DNA of 64,000 bases from Cardiocondyla obscurior (Eukaryota > Arthropoda > Insecta > Hymenoptera > Formicidae). Position 1 is the first letter of the stretch. The number at the start of each line of letters is the position of its first letter. Both the position numbers and the translations under genes were made by a program. The stretch spans positions 434,001-498,000 of the forward strand of contig NC_091876.1 of NCBI RefSeq assembly GCF_019399895.1. The letters are read 5' to 3'. This document shows, in pieces, positions 34,665 through 48,200 of this stretch. The notes under the pieces are model-generated. The model ran no database searches. It had not been told where the DNA came from and worked only from the letters and a program-made list of their open reading frames with translations.

Positions 34665-37600
34665 TCACAAATGGCTCAAAAAGTAAGACATTAGAGCAAT
34701 GAGAGAAGTTAATACAATATTCAGTGATTCTATTCTCGTAGAACTATCTGGTTCTGCTTCAGGTTTTTCTTTTTCTTCAGTTTCTTGAACTCTCAATATC
34801 CATTGACTGATTTTGGGACCGTTATCTTTGAACCATAATAAATTACCATTCGCAGTAGTAAGAGCGGATGTAAATTTTTGTCTGATGGGTTTAGGAAACG
34901 AAGCCATATTTTCATTGATATAGTTCTCCAACTGTAAGGAAAAGGATTACGTTATTATTGTTTAATCTCGGTGACATTTAGCATTCATTATATAATTACT
35001 AAATAACAATAGTATATGATGTACGTAGGGTGATGCTAAATATTGTAGCGTATGAGATACTTGTTACTTAAAATTTTTAATATTGATGAGCTGTGGTTTC
35101 AAGTGTGATATCAAGTATAATATCAAGATTTTTTGTGAATATTTGAGCTATTTAGCTTTCTCACTTTGAATTCTTTAAATAAGTATTTGAATATCTATAC
35201 CGTATCGCGTTGATCCGTGGTTGATATGTAAGGTGCTAAGTTAACAAACAAATCTGCTACATCGTCCCACTTTCCAAAACTATAAAAGAAACGTACAAAT
35301 GTAAAAGTATTGTAATTTTAATCATAATTGTAATTAGTTACCGTTACGACACTTACTATTCATATAAATTTTCAGTATTTGTTACTAAAAATTTAAGAGT
35401 AACGTCTACTCCTATTGAACCTGCACTGTAGACGGAAGTAAATACCGCTGCGACGTCTTGTCGGCGAATAGAAGCAGGATCGTGTTTTATTACTTTTTTT
35501 TTAATTGCTTCCTCTAAATAGCTGTAAACGCGTTACATATGAGTATATCGAGAGAATGTTCCGACAATGTATTTAAATAATCAGAGCAATTATTATGGCA
35601 GATTATAACGTTATCAAGTTCTATAATAGAATACAAAAGAGTAGATGTAACTTGATTTTTATAAAATTATTTGCATTGATAACGGTTAAAAAACCAAATT
35701 AATCACTTAGCTAATTTTTAAATCCAATTATAACACGTTAAACGTGTTGTAATAAATATTCTTTAATTATTTTTATGCGGGTGGAACGTACGCGTACTTC
35801 AATTATGTGTTAATTGATTTAAAATCATATAATTGGAAAATTTTTATTACTTAAAATAATTAATATTGTTGCATGTTTTATTTAAAGACTTACTTTTGAA
35901 GTACCTTCTCGTCTATCGAGCAACCGAGAGCGTTTATAATAATTTTCTTTTCTGATGCAAAGTTTGTCTGCACATACTGTTTCCACAGGAAATCCCAATC
36001 TTCTTTTGTCCCGTTTTTAATCGCGGTGCAATAAACAGCTGATCGTGCGTCACGTGGAATTCTATAAATAAGAAAGTTTTTTTTTTTCGCGTAAATAAAG
36101 GTAATTGAAAATATGGGAGGGTATATGTATATCAAATATTTAGATATAAAGCAACTGCTGGTTACGTTCGGCAGAAACAGCTGCTTTGTGACTATTGTAA
36201 AAATCATGAATTCGATTGGCTAATGCTCTTAATTAAAAATCGCAAATTTTACAGCAACTGTATAATTAACGCCACTCCTGAACGCAGGAATTGTAAACGT
36301 GATAATTTTATCAAAAATCAGTGGATTCTTACTTCAGGGTATTGTTATTTCTCCAATCGTTAAACATTGTTTTCGATGTTTTTACACATTCCGCTTTGTT
36401 TAATTTACAGGCCCACTGAAGAATCATTTCTCGATTCAATTTGTTTAAGTGTTCTTCTTCATCGTCATCAGAGAAGCCTATTTTGTTATATATGTTAGAT
36501 AACAGGTCTAAGATGTATTTATTGTAGTTTTGTTGGAATTTCTGTTGTTCGAATCTGTTAGAAATGTATGATAAGCCATTTAAGAATGCTCTCCAGGGTA
36601 AATGATTCGACTCTTGCTTCAAATATCTCGTTGCGTTCATCACTAATTCATATTCTACGTAATCAGCGCGAGCCAAGTTAAAAAGATCATCTATAATTTG
36701 AGCCCGATTCAAGACATCGATAGCTTCGAAGCTTTTACTATTTAACTTGTTAATTAATGTTTTCCATGAATCAAGGTCGTAATTCACACGATAAAAACCG
36801 GTTTGTCTGTAATTCACGATGTACCAATCGTTATTAGAATTTATAGTAACTGTTTTAGGCTTCGATCCTAGCCATATTTTCGATACGCTTGGCACCCTTG
36901 AAGTCGCATCGGACGAAGTAAAAATAAAAATTGGTATCCAATAAAATTCATTGCCAGGGTCATACTTTTTTAGAAATCTCTTCTGCAACGTAATACATAA
37001 CGTTATCGTTAAATTAATTTATAGACTTTCAGAAATACATGTAAGAAAATTTTGAGAACAGCGATAAAATTACGTGCTGTTACCTGAGTAAGCGTTAATT
37101 CGCTTCCTTTTTTTGTGGCAAGGACAACGGGATATCCCGGTTGATTCGTCCAAGTGTTCATAATTTCTTCGACGCTTACGTTTTTTCTGTCAATTGAAAT
37201 CGATACAAGGGAGTCGAAGCTTTTCCATAAATCTGCAGGACGTACGGTATTATACTTCCATTTTGTTAAATAATTATGGAGTGCCTCTATATGAATTTCT
37301 TTCTCGAACGCATTAAATAACATTCGTAGAACACTGGCGGCTGAAACACATTACAATTTTTTTTTTTTTTTAATATCGAAGGAATGCTTTAAATAAATAT
37401 CCTTTTGAATATGTTATACGTTACATATTTTGATCATTGTGATATAATGCGATGTTATATCATGTATTATACGTACATTTTCCATACGTGACGTAATCAA
37501 ATGCATTAGCTATTTCTTCTGGGGTTTCAACTGGATTTGTCATTGGATGTGCTGAAGTTGAAGCGTCTTTTAATAGAGCAGATTGTAACTCGTAAACCAC

Positions 37601-39230
37601 AAATTGATCCATAAATTTATATTTCGGAAGTATCTAGAAAGATGATGCAAATATAAATGTTTACGATGTTATTAATTTTTTGTTTTTTATTAAATTAAAT
37701 TTTATTTTATAAAAAAAAACTGTTAAAGAAAAATTAATTACACATGTTTAAAAAAAAAAAAGAAAAAAAAAGTTACGTACCTGATCAGACGCAAACCATT
37801 CGAAATATTGCGCGAATCCTTCGTTGAGCCAAATATATTCCCACCATTCGCAAGTAACGAGATTTCCAAACCACATGTGAGCAAGCTCATGCGCTATTAC
37901 AGTGATTATGTACTTTTCGTATGTGGATGTAGTTTCTTTTTCGTTGTAGAAAAGTCCGTATTCCCTTTTGAAGAAATTAATTATTTTTATAATATACATA
38001 TAAATTAATACAAAATTTGGACAAATGTAGTAAATATATCTTAATACTGTCACGGAAAGATAATAGGGTTACCGGAAAGTAGCAAGGCCCCAGTTTTCCA
38101 TCGCGCCCATGGAGAAATCTGGAATTCCTATCAAGTCCAACTTAGGTAAAGGGTAGTCGATATTCGTAATATTTTGCAGCTCCATGATTATTTTCACCCC
38201 GATATCTTGAGCAAATTTGCCGTACTCGGCGACTTCCGGTCTGCCCCATACATCGAGAGATCCATTTTTTGGATCGTACGCAGATTCAAATTCGGAGACA
38301 ACAAATGCTACCAGATACGTCGACATGTCAACAGCGGTGGTGTAAAATATGTCGATCGCGTTGTTGTTTTCCCTAAGTAATAGGTAGATAATTTTTTAGA
38401 AGGCATGTGAGTGATTCCCGGATACACTAAGTATTATAAAACAGACCCCACTCAATCAAGTTTATTTAAATAGGATTACGATAAATTTATGTCATCTGGT
38501 GTCTGTTTTACGAATTACTGCGCATCTGGGATGCTCTTATTAATATTTGTTAAATTTACTTCCATTTTATTATTCACTTACTCCTTAGTTTCACTGAGTA
38601 ACATGTTACTTAGCGAATGATAATGTTTTGGCCTTTGTATGTTAATTTGGAATTTTGATTTGAACGCTGGTTCATCGAAGCAAGGGAAAGCTTGTCTGGC
38701 ATAGGTCGGCTCGAACTGTGTTGTAGCTAACCAGCTACCAAAGATAAGCAAACGAATCGAATTAATTATTTATAAATTGAAAAAAAAAAAATATATATTA
38801 ATTTTTTTAACGAGTTGTGTCGAGTTATCGCTATTAATAATATTATCGTATATTATAACGAATGTTATACATACTGTTGATTGCCGTTCTTATCAAAATA
38901 TGAACTACGATAGAATCCATTCATATCGTCATTGAGTAGCCCATTGAAGTCGATCATCACTTCTATTTCTTCATTCGTATAAACGTAGGCGGATAAATAT
39001 ATCTTTAATTGTTGCGTGATATGCGTCGTATAATTCAACACTCGTATTTCTGTACCATTTTTGATAACGTTAATTTGTAAAATATCGAGTTTGTGAGAAT
39101 TAAGAGTAATCAGCGGAGTATCTTGTCGAGCTATCATGTTTATTTTCACTTGTCCTTTGAAGGTGCCTTGCTCCATGTTAGGAGTGAGAGTTATATTGTA
39201 CAATTTTGGATCAAGCGTCTTTGGTAAGCG
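34665..39230 (-). other. M1 unit 3 of the three-unit aminopeptidase (residues ~1,801-2,710)
   Basis: Starts AYRLPKTLDPKLYNITLTP. Active site: SMGAMENWGLATFR, HELAHMWFGNLVTCEWW, WLNEGFAQYFEWF, with the Tyr in DYVTYGKSASVLRM. An intron separates GAMEN from HExxH and another follows TYGK, as in the neighbouring single-unit genes. A large exon (36982-36333) merges what are two or three exons elsewhere. The tail is acidic (EEKEKPEAEPDSS), followed by a small-residue site and a hydrophobic end typical of GPI attachment. Confidence 0.8.
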
Positions 39231-42200
39231 ATACGCGTCGCTTGAAAATAAATTGTCTAGGGTTTCAAAAATTACTGGCGCATTTTTTTCGTACCAATCG
39301 AACTCGTATTGCGCCGTTGCTAAATAGGAATCGACGGAGTTCTTGAATTCGGGTTCTTTATCAACCAATTTGTCCAGCAGTTTTTCATACTGCGAATAAA
39401 AAAAAAAAAATTAATTTTTTTTTTCAACATGCTTATTGATTTATTAAGTAAAAATTTCATTAATAAATATATTACTATATAAGTTATTTACCTGATTATA
39501 AAGCTCACGAGTAGATAATCTGCTTGCCAAAGCGCTCACCATATTTGCGATTTTTGTATAATCATTAAAACTGTAATTAAAAAAAAAAAAAAAAAAAAAA
39601 AAAATAGTAAATTACATTACGTAGCGTATGATCTTAATTATTGCGCTAAATTTGTTACTTACTGTCGATGTAGTATATCGTCATAATACGTTTCGATCAC
39701 TTTCATGACAACTTTAACCCCGATTAAACTTGCATCGTATACGTTTGAGAATACGTTTGCACTATTCTGGTATCGTATTGGTGAATTTTCGGTAACTGCG
39801 TCGTGTAATAACCTTGATTTAATAGATAATTATATAAAATAATTGTATTACAATACAATATGTAGGTACGATATGTGGGAAAAGATGAAAAAAAATATTA
39901 AGTAGACTTACGTTTCTAAAACGTCTTCGTTTTCTGAACAAGCCAATGATCTAAGAATTACAAGTTTATCGGTGTCTACGTTGCTGTTTTGATACTCATT
40001 CCATAAAAAGTCATAAGTATTATTTGTCTTGTCTGTTCTCATGGCTGTGCAATAAACAACGTCGCGGTAATTTGGAGGTATTCTGTAAGGGAATCGATAA
40101 TTAAAGTCTGGTTAACAAAACAATATAAAATACCTTTTTTTTTTTTTTTTCTTTTTCATTTTAAATGATCGTGTAGGTTGCGTGCTATAACGAGGTCTTT
40201 ACCATAGTATAGTTGTATGGCATATCATGATATATATGTATTTTAATTTATTTCTAAACTTACGGTTTCGAATGTTGTTTCTCTCGGAAATATACTGCAG
40301 CCTGATATCTGCAGTCTCCTATTTCTAATTGACAGGCCCATTTACGAGCATGTATTCTTAACACCTTGGTTAAATCACTGTCATTCACGTCATCGTTAAA
40401 GCCTAGTTTTCCATAAAGTGCTTCTATCAAATATGCTAACCATTTCTGAAAATGTTAAGTTTATTAATTTTTTTTCTGTAAAATTATTTACAAAACTGAT
40501 AGAAAAAAAAATTAATTTAAGGAAAACTGAATGACGATTAAAGAACTCAAATCAAAATTTGATTTAAAAATATGCTAATGAGCCAAGGAAATTTATACTT
40601 ATAAAAAGATAGAAACGACAAGTTTAAGAAATACATTAATAAATATAAAATTGTGAAGTAATCATAATCTTTAAATAGACTTGTGCTTTAAATGTAGATT
40701 GTAACGTGATAAGTTAAAAAAACTAATAACTTAATTTATTTATACAAATATGTTAATTACGACTTTTATAATTATAACGTATACGTACATTGTATAAGCC
40801 TTCGATATCGCGTCCTGCAAAACGCTTATCCAGATAAGGCAGATTATTAAAGAATGCGCGCCAAGGGGAATAATTATCTTCATATTCCAAATACATTGTA
40901 GCAGTTATAGCAGTCTTGTAATCGACATAGCCTGCTCTTGCAAAATTCATAAGATCGTCGATTAATCCCGCGCGATTAATTTCGTGGATTACTGCAAAAT
41001 TCTGACTTTTAAGAAAGTCAATTAGCTGGATCCAATGGTTTTTGTTGTAATTTACACGATAGTAACCTGAAAATCAATGTACTTTCTTTATAAAAATCTC
41101 AAAAAAAATGAAAATTATTGAATTTAGATACGTACATACATTTAAAAACAAGTTAAATATAGAAATTTATAATATTTATCTTTTATTTTTGTTTGTGCTA
41201 ATTTCTAATTTAGTTCGTTTAATTACCTGATTGTTGGATATTGAATATTAAAAGCGATTCGGGTGAGGGGTTATTAATTACTTTCGTTTGTTCTGTTAGC
41301 CATAATTTCGGTGTAGTATTGAAGAAATCTAAATTATTTTCAACTAATGCCCACGTAATTGGAATGTGCCACATAGTATTATCAGAATTTTTCTCATGTT
41401 CTTTAAGGAAGAATCGTTCTTGTGTGATACTTATGGCACTTTTCGTAACGGAAACCTTAACGACGGGATAACCAGATTGAGTTGTCCACGTGTTTAAAAT
41501 GACATTGATATCGTCTTTCAGGCCTTTCTCCTCTATTTTTAATTTAAGCGACGCGTACAAATCTTCTGGTGTGGCAACGTCGTATTTTCTAAAAAATTAA
41601 AAGAATTTTGTTTCTTTTCTTAATACACAATGTTATTTTATACTTTTGAATCAATCTCTACCATAGATAAATTATATTTAATTATAAATATTTATGAAAA
41701 AGGAAAAAAATATCTCTGACAGGAATACCAGTCGTAACTATTAATTACGAATTAAAGTCGAAGGGTTGGTTTTCTATTCGTTAAGCTAACGAAAGAAATA
41801 TTTGTAATCTCTAAGAAACGAGTTGTTGTTACGTACCGTTTTTCAAGATAGTCACTTAATGCGTTGTCGAATACTTTGGTTCCGTATGTTTTTTCAATCA
41901 TTCTTAATACGCTACCACCTTTGTTATAAGTGATTGTATCAAATATACTTCGAATTTCGTCAACACTTTCCACATCGTGACTCATAGGATGGGTGGATTT
42001 GGAACTATCTGTCTTGAAAGCAGAATGTACTTGATCCACCACAAACTGCGATTCCAATGTCGTATCGTTAAATACCTAGAATACAAATAATTTATTGTTA
42101 TAAATTTATGTTTAAATTGTTTCGTTGATTACAGTTCTTGTCACACTTTAAGTAAAGTGTTTCAATTTTAATATTTATGTTTTTGACGGATATTTTGAAA

Positions 42201-45200
42201 ATTTTAATTTCGCATTTTCGTAAATTTGGCGTTACATCGGCAGAGAGTATTTTAATTACACGTACACGAGCGGGAGCGTGATATTCGAAATATCTAGCAA
42301 ATCCTTCGTTCAGCCACAGATACTTCCACCACAGAGGACTGACCAAGTTTCCGAACCATTGGTGAGAGATTTCATGAGCGATCACGTTTCTGATATCCTG
42401 CTTGTTTGTGATCGGTGAATTATTCTCGTCATATAACATACTGGTTTCCCTGTATGTTAAAAGACCCCAATTTTCCATTGCACCTGATCCGAAATCAGGC
42501 AGAGCAGCCATGTACAGCTTTGACAGCTGATACTTCTGGTTGTACGTTATTTCGAAGAAATTTAATAATGGATGCATTACAGATAAGGCGTAATCAGTTT
42601 GACTAATAGCGTTAGGACGTGCGTATACGGCTAATTCGATTCCGTTCTTTTGCTCGGACTTGTAATTGAAATCGGAGACGACAAGTGCCACCAAATACGT
42701 CGACATCGGCACCGACTTATAGAAAGTGTACAACCAGTAGCCATCCCTGGAATAACAGTTTATTAAGATATATTTTCATTTTTGTTTCGACAGAATTTTC
42801 TTATTATCATTATAAACCCTACGTTATTAAAAAAAAAAAAAAAAAAAAAAAAAACTATATTTGTAAAATTCAAATCAGTACTTTAGATATAAAATAAAAT
42901 ACAATAAAGTATTTAAGATTAAAAAAAAAAAAAAAAAATTTGATTAAATTTTTCACACACACATTTGAATATACTATAATACATACACTTGTTTTTTTAT
43001 TTGTACCCAATCCATATTACTGATGGGATGGTAATCTGGTAGTACGCTAACTTTAAGAGTAAAGTATGCTTTCATCGCTGGTTCGTCAAAGCAAGGAAAC
43101 ATTTTTCTGGCGCCAACAGGTTCCAAATGCGAGGCTGCTAGCCATCTAACGCATACAAGAATTTCACATATAATCTAAAAATGTTTTTACAATTTTCCAA
43201 GTATTTTTCTATAAAAGTGTGAGTTTCAAAACTGTTTATACTTTTCCAGACGTATCTAAAATATTATATACGTTTGGAAAATGTATAAGGAGTCGATGAT
43301 ATGTGCTATTAAAAAAATATACGAAAAAAAAAAAAAACAAAGCTCTACGTACTAAATTAAGCGAATAAAATAACGTTTGACATTACCTCGTTTCTCCTTC
43401 CTTGTTTACGTATGAACTTTTGTAGAAGCCGCGAAGCTCCGTCGCGTTTAAATGACTCGTATAAGATATTCTGATAGTGACAATCGTTTGATTAAGTAGC
43501 TCTTCTTTTAGATAAATTTTAAAAAAGTCATATCGCGGTACAAAAGTCATTTTCAGGATCTCTACAAATGTCTGATTAGCCATTACTTCTACAAAGTGAT
43601 GTTTAATTTCCGACGAGTGTAAAATGATCTGACTTATCGGCTGCATAACGACGGCTTCGATCGTTACGTTTCCATCAACGGTAAAATTGCCAGGCTCTAG
43701 ATAAGGCTTAACGGAAATGATATATTTTTGGGGTCTTATATTCGCGGGTAGGCGATGCGCTATCTCATCGTATTTTTGTAGCCATTCAATTATAGATGGT
43801 GAATAAACTCTGTACCATATCAATTCGTATCTAGCGATTCTTAAAGAGGACTCCAGAGATTTTTGAATAGATACGAAGTCTGTCTTGTGATCATTTATGA
43901 GTTTTTCAAATTTGTCTACTAATTCATTCGTGGAAAGGCGTTGCGACGTTCCATCAAGGATCGCGGCTATTGTACCCTGTCCTCCGTAACTAAAATTGAG
44001 AACATTGTATATTTGTTAATTTAAGTAAAAACAATGTTCTTTGCATATGGTGACTTTGGTATAATGCATTCACTTATATGGTATGTAATTGAAATGTTAA
44101 CTGCGCTTTACGCTTTCGTTATCAACATATCAAATGGTTAGGTTATTATACATATAGCGTTGTAAAAGCAACTTACTAATTTTCCATATCTTTGTAATAC
44201 TTGTCAACAAAATCAAGAACATATTCGGCGCCGAGTAAACCAGAGTTATAAACGGCGGCAAAAACGGATGTGCTATCCTGTTTACGAATTCGATTTTCAC
44301 TGTAATCGGCGATAGCATATTTCAGATATCTGTAAAGTATAATGATAATTAATTGTTTATCATTGTATACATATGCGACGCAATATTTGCGTATTAATTC
44401 TCACTGTTCTAAAATGGTGGTATTCTGGCTGCATCCCAAAGCTTTTATAATCACTGTTTGATCTGTCGAATAATTAGAATTCAAGTATTCGTTCCACAAA
44501 TATTTCCAGTCTTGGAAAGTTCCATGTCTTATGGCTACGCAATACGCTGTAGCTCGTTCGTTTGGTTTAATGCTATTGGATATGAATAAATTCGATGTCA
44601 GTTAAACTAATGTTGTTTTTAAGAAAATAATAAATAAACGTAAAACGTTTGCGTTGTAAAGATATTCGAAAGTACGTTAATTCATGTAATACATTTATCG
44701 CGAAAATTACATTAGAGATAAAATAATGCTAAATTAATTCTTACCGAGCACTGGAGTCTTTTCTCCACTGTTTAAATTTGTCTGTGTAAGTCGTTATGCA
44801 ATCGTCATCACCGAAATTACAAAGCAAATTGTTCACTTCTTGTCGTAAGAGAACCGTTAATCTATCATCGTCTTTGTTATCTTCGTATTTTAAACGCAAG
44901 TGTGTATTCTTGATCAGGGACAAGACGTATTCCTAAAAATATACAATTAATATTGTTGCAAACTTACGTGTAATAAATTTGTTAATTTTTTTTATTTTAC
45001 ATTTAAATTTATATTTTGGTAAAATTTTTTATCGCTTAAAAAATACTATTTCTTTTTAATTATCTACACATTCGTGTTTTATACTTGAATAATAAAGAAA
45101 AACAAACCTTAAATAAGAAAAACTTTGGCTGCCCGGTGAATCGTCTATTTAGATATTCAAAACCATTAAATGCTGCTTTGAAGGGCAGATAATTTGTTTC

Positions 45201-48200
45201 CTCTTCAAGATAAAGCAACCCATCTAGAATTAAATCGTAATTTTGATATCCTGCTCTACCCAGATTTAATAGATCGTCTACAATGCCGGCTCTATTTAGT
45301 ACATGAATTTCATCCAGATTGGTTTTTAAAGCATTAATAATCTTTTGCCATCCGTCATTGTCATAATTTACACGATAAAAACCTGTAATAAAAATATTAA
45401 AGTTTCTTTGAACAGTTTTTATAAAATATTTAATTTTAAATTATTAAAAAAAAATTTATATAAATCATTATATTGTACGTTATTTTATAAGTTATTATTT
45501 CTAAAAAGAAAAAAAAATGCTCGATACTAACCCGATGATTGAACGTTGAATATAACCCACTCTTTTGGATTTGCTATTCGATTTCTAGAGGAACGGTTGG
45601 TGGTCATCCAATATTTAGGGTTAATATTGTAAAAATTTGATTCACTTTGTGTGGTATATGTGATTGGGATGGACCAAATAATATTCTTGGGGGTATTATC
45701 CAAGTTTCTGAGAAGAAAGCGTTCTTGAGTAATAGATAATTGGCCGCTAAAATGGGTAACAACTGAAATAACGGGATATCCGGGTCGCGTAGTCCAACTA
45801 TTCATTGCTTTCTTTATATCGATGTGTGGAATATTCTGTATCTCCAATTCATTTATTATTTCTATCCACAAATCTTCCGGCTGTGCCAATCCTTCCTCTT
45901 TGCTAAAAGACGTATTGTTTGTAATGTAAGTTCTCGATAGTATTAAAAAAAATTTTTGAGCGAATTACTCCAGTAAACACATAATATTACAGCAATATTG
46001 CGACAACGTTTTATACTATACGCATCTGACAATGAGAAGCTCCCGTAATGTGACTGTAATTTTGCGTTTGCTGCAATATGTTGTGTTTCTTGAGATATAA
46101 TTGTATTTTAAGTACAATTAATTTTAGTTTACTGCGATATTTACTTGTTTTCTATGTATCTGCGTAGAACATTTTCGAAAGTATCAGTTCCGAATACAAG
46201 ACTCATCATACGAACAATACTAGCTCCTTTATTATAGGTAATAGTATCTGCTATTCCTTCGAGTTGTAATTTATTAGAAACTTCCCGAGTCATAGGAAGA
46301 GAAGATTCAAGACCGTCTACGATTAATGCTGATTGATGTTGTTCCACCACAAATTGCTCTGCCATGTTCCAGTCTTTCTCGATCTGTAATCAAATAAAAA
46401 TATTAGAATAAAAGATATAAATTATGATCCCAAGACATGTTAAGATAATAATAATAATAATAATAAATAATAATAATTATTATTATTATTAATAGTGTAA
46501 AGATCTAATTTTTGTTATGTTTGAATCATTAACTCATTTAAAAAATCCGATTTCTTAACGTAATTTTTGCAAAAATAAAATAACAAGTTGCAAAAATAAT
46601 ATTTTATTGTTAAAAATTAATTATTTATATGAATAAATCATACCTATGTTAATAATAACTTATTAAAAAATAGATATCAGGATAATATCCAATTAAGTAA
46701 TATATGTACAATATACATAAAATTAAGATGTCTCAAAAATTGTATTTATTGATAACATTGGGTCTGATATACTAATTAAATTTCTAAATAATATTGCTTT
46801 TACCTCCGCGGTACCAAAGTACTGAAAATATCTGGCGAATGCTTCGCTGAGCCAAAGGTAGCTCCACCATTCCGGGGTCACTAAATTTCCGAACCACATG
46901 TGCGCGAGCTCATGAGCGATTACAGAGGCTACGCTTTGTTGCGCTAACGCTGATGATTCTTTTGGGTCGTATAGCATTCGGTCTTCGCGATACGTTACTA
47001 ATCCCCAATTTTCCATAGCCCCAGCTGCAAAGTCAGGTACAGCCACCATATCCAGTTTTTCAAGTGCATAACTTTCATTGAATTTTTCTTTGTACAATTT
47101 AAGTAGCGCAGTGCTAACGTTTAGAGCGTACTCAGTCTGCTCGATAGTGGATGGTTTGGACCATACCCCAATATTCGTGCCACTATCGGTGTTATAATTA
47201 GAATCAAATTCCGAAATAACAAAAGCCACTAAATACGTAGGCATAGAGATACTTTCACCGAAGGTATCCCATATCTTGTTTTCTGGATCTCTTAAAAACA
47301 AATCGTACATATATTTAGAATGATTTTTCTATAAAATGAAAAAAAAAAAAACGTTATATTTATAATATTTTTATACTTACAGTGTCTTAGAATTAATTAA
47401 TGGCATATTACTGAGAACTTTATACTTTTTGTTTCGTGCAATACTGATAGTATAATTTGCCTTAAATCTCGGCTCATCGAAGCATGGAAAAGCATGTCTC
47501 GCGTGTGTTGTTTGAAATTGTGTTGCAGCTAGCCATCTACGGTTTAAAAAATTTACACTAAGAGTCGTCGTAATCGTTACCGTTGATTGTAATATTTATA
47601 TCACTTTTTCTTTTGTTATGCCAAAAATCTTTTAGTAATGTTACTTACTTAGTTTCTCCATCTTCGTCGAGATAAGAACTTTTATAAAATCCAAGCATGT
47701 TGTCAGACAGGATCCCATTATATTTCATGTAGATCGATACCTTTTTACCTTCTGTGATTATCTTAGGTAAGGTAATAGTGAATTTTTCAGTAATATTATC
47801 ATATGTAGTCAAAAAATTATCATTTTTGTATTCTAGAATAGTCACTTCTTCGATATTAAGATTTCCCACGTGCAGTGTAATATTGTTAGTTGGATGTTTC
47901 ACTAAAGCTTCGATCGTTACAAAGCCAATAAATTTAAAGTTATCTGGTAAATTTGAAATCAGCTTAATTTCATACGAAACGGGTATAATAGCCGTTGGTA
48001 GTCTGAAGTCGATGGAATTCTCATTTTGTGAGAAATCCGTATTTTGTGTAAGTGCATCTGGAAAAACGTATTATTATATGTATAATATAACAAATAAGTT
48101 GCCTCAAAATTGTTATGTACGAAAAAGCCCAATTTTCTATTCCCTGAGAGTATACTTTATTGCAAAACTGACAAATTTCACTATACATATAGTATAACAC

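Noticed and set aside
21588..46494. Direct repeats that might suggest a CRISPR-like array
   Set aside because: Only simple microsatellites (TA, AAT) were found; no spaced identical repeats, and the DNA is eukaryotic.
47754..48197. 147-codon plus-strand frame
   Set aside because: Antisense shadow of aminopeptidase exon 48057-47649, which has clear homology in the other frame.
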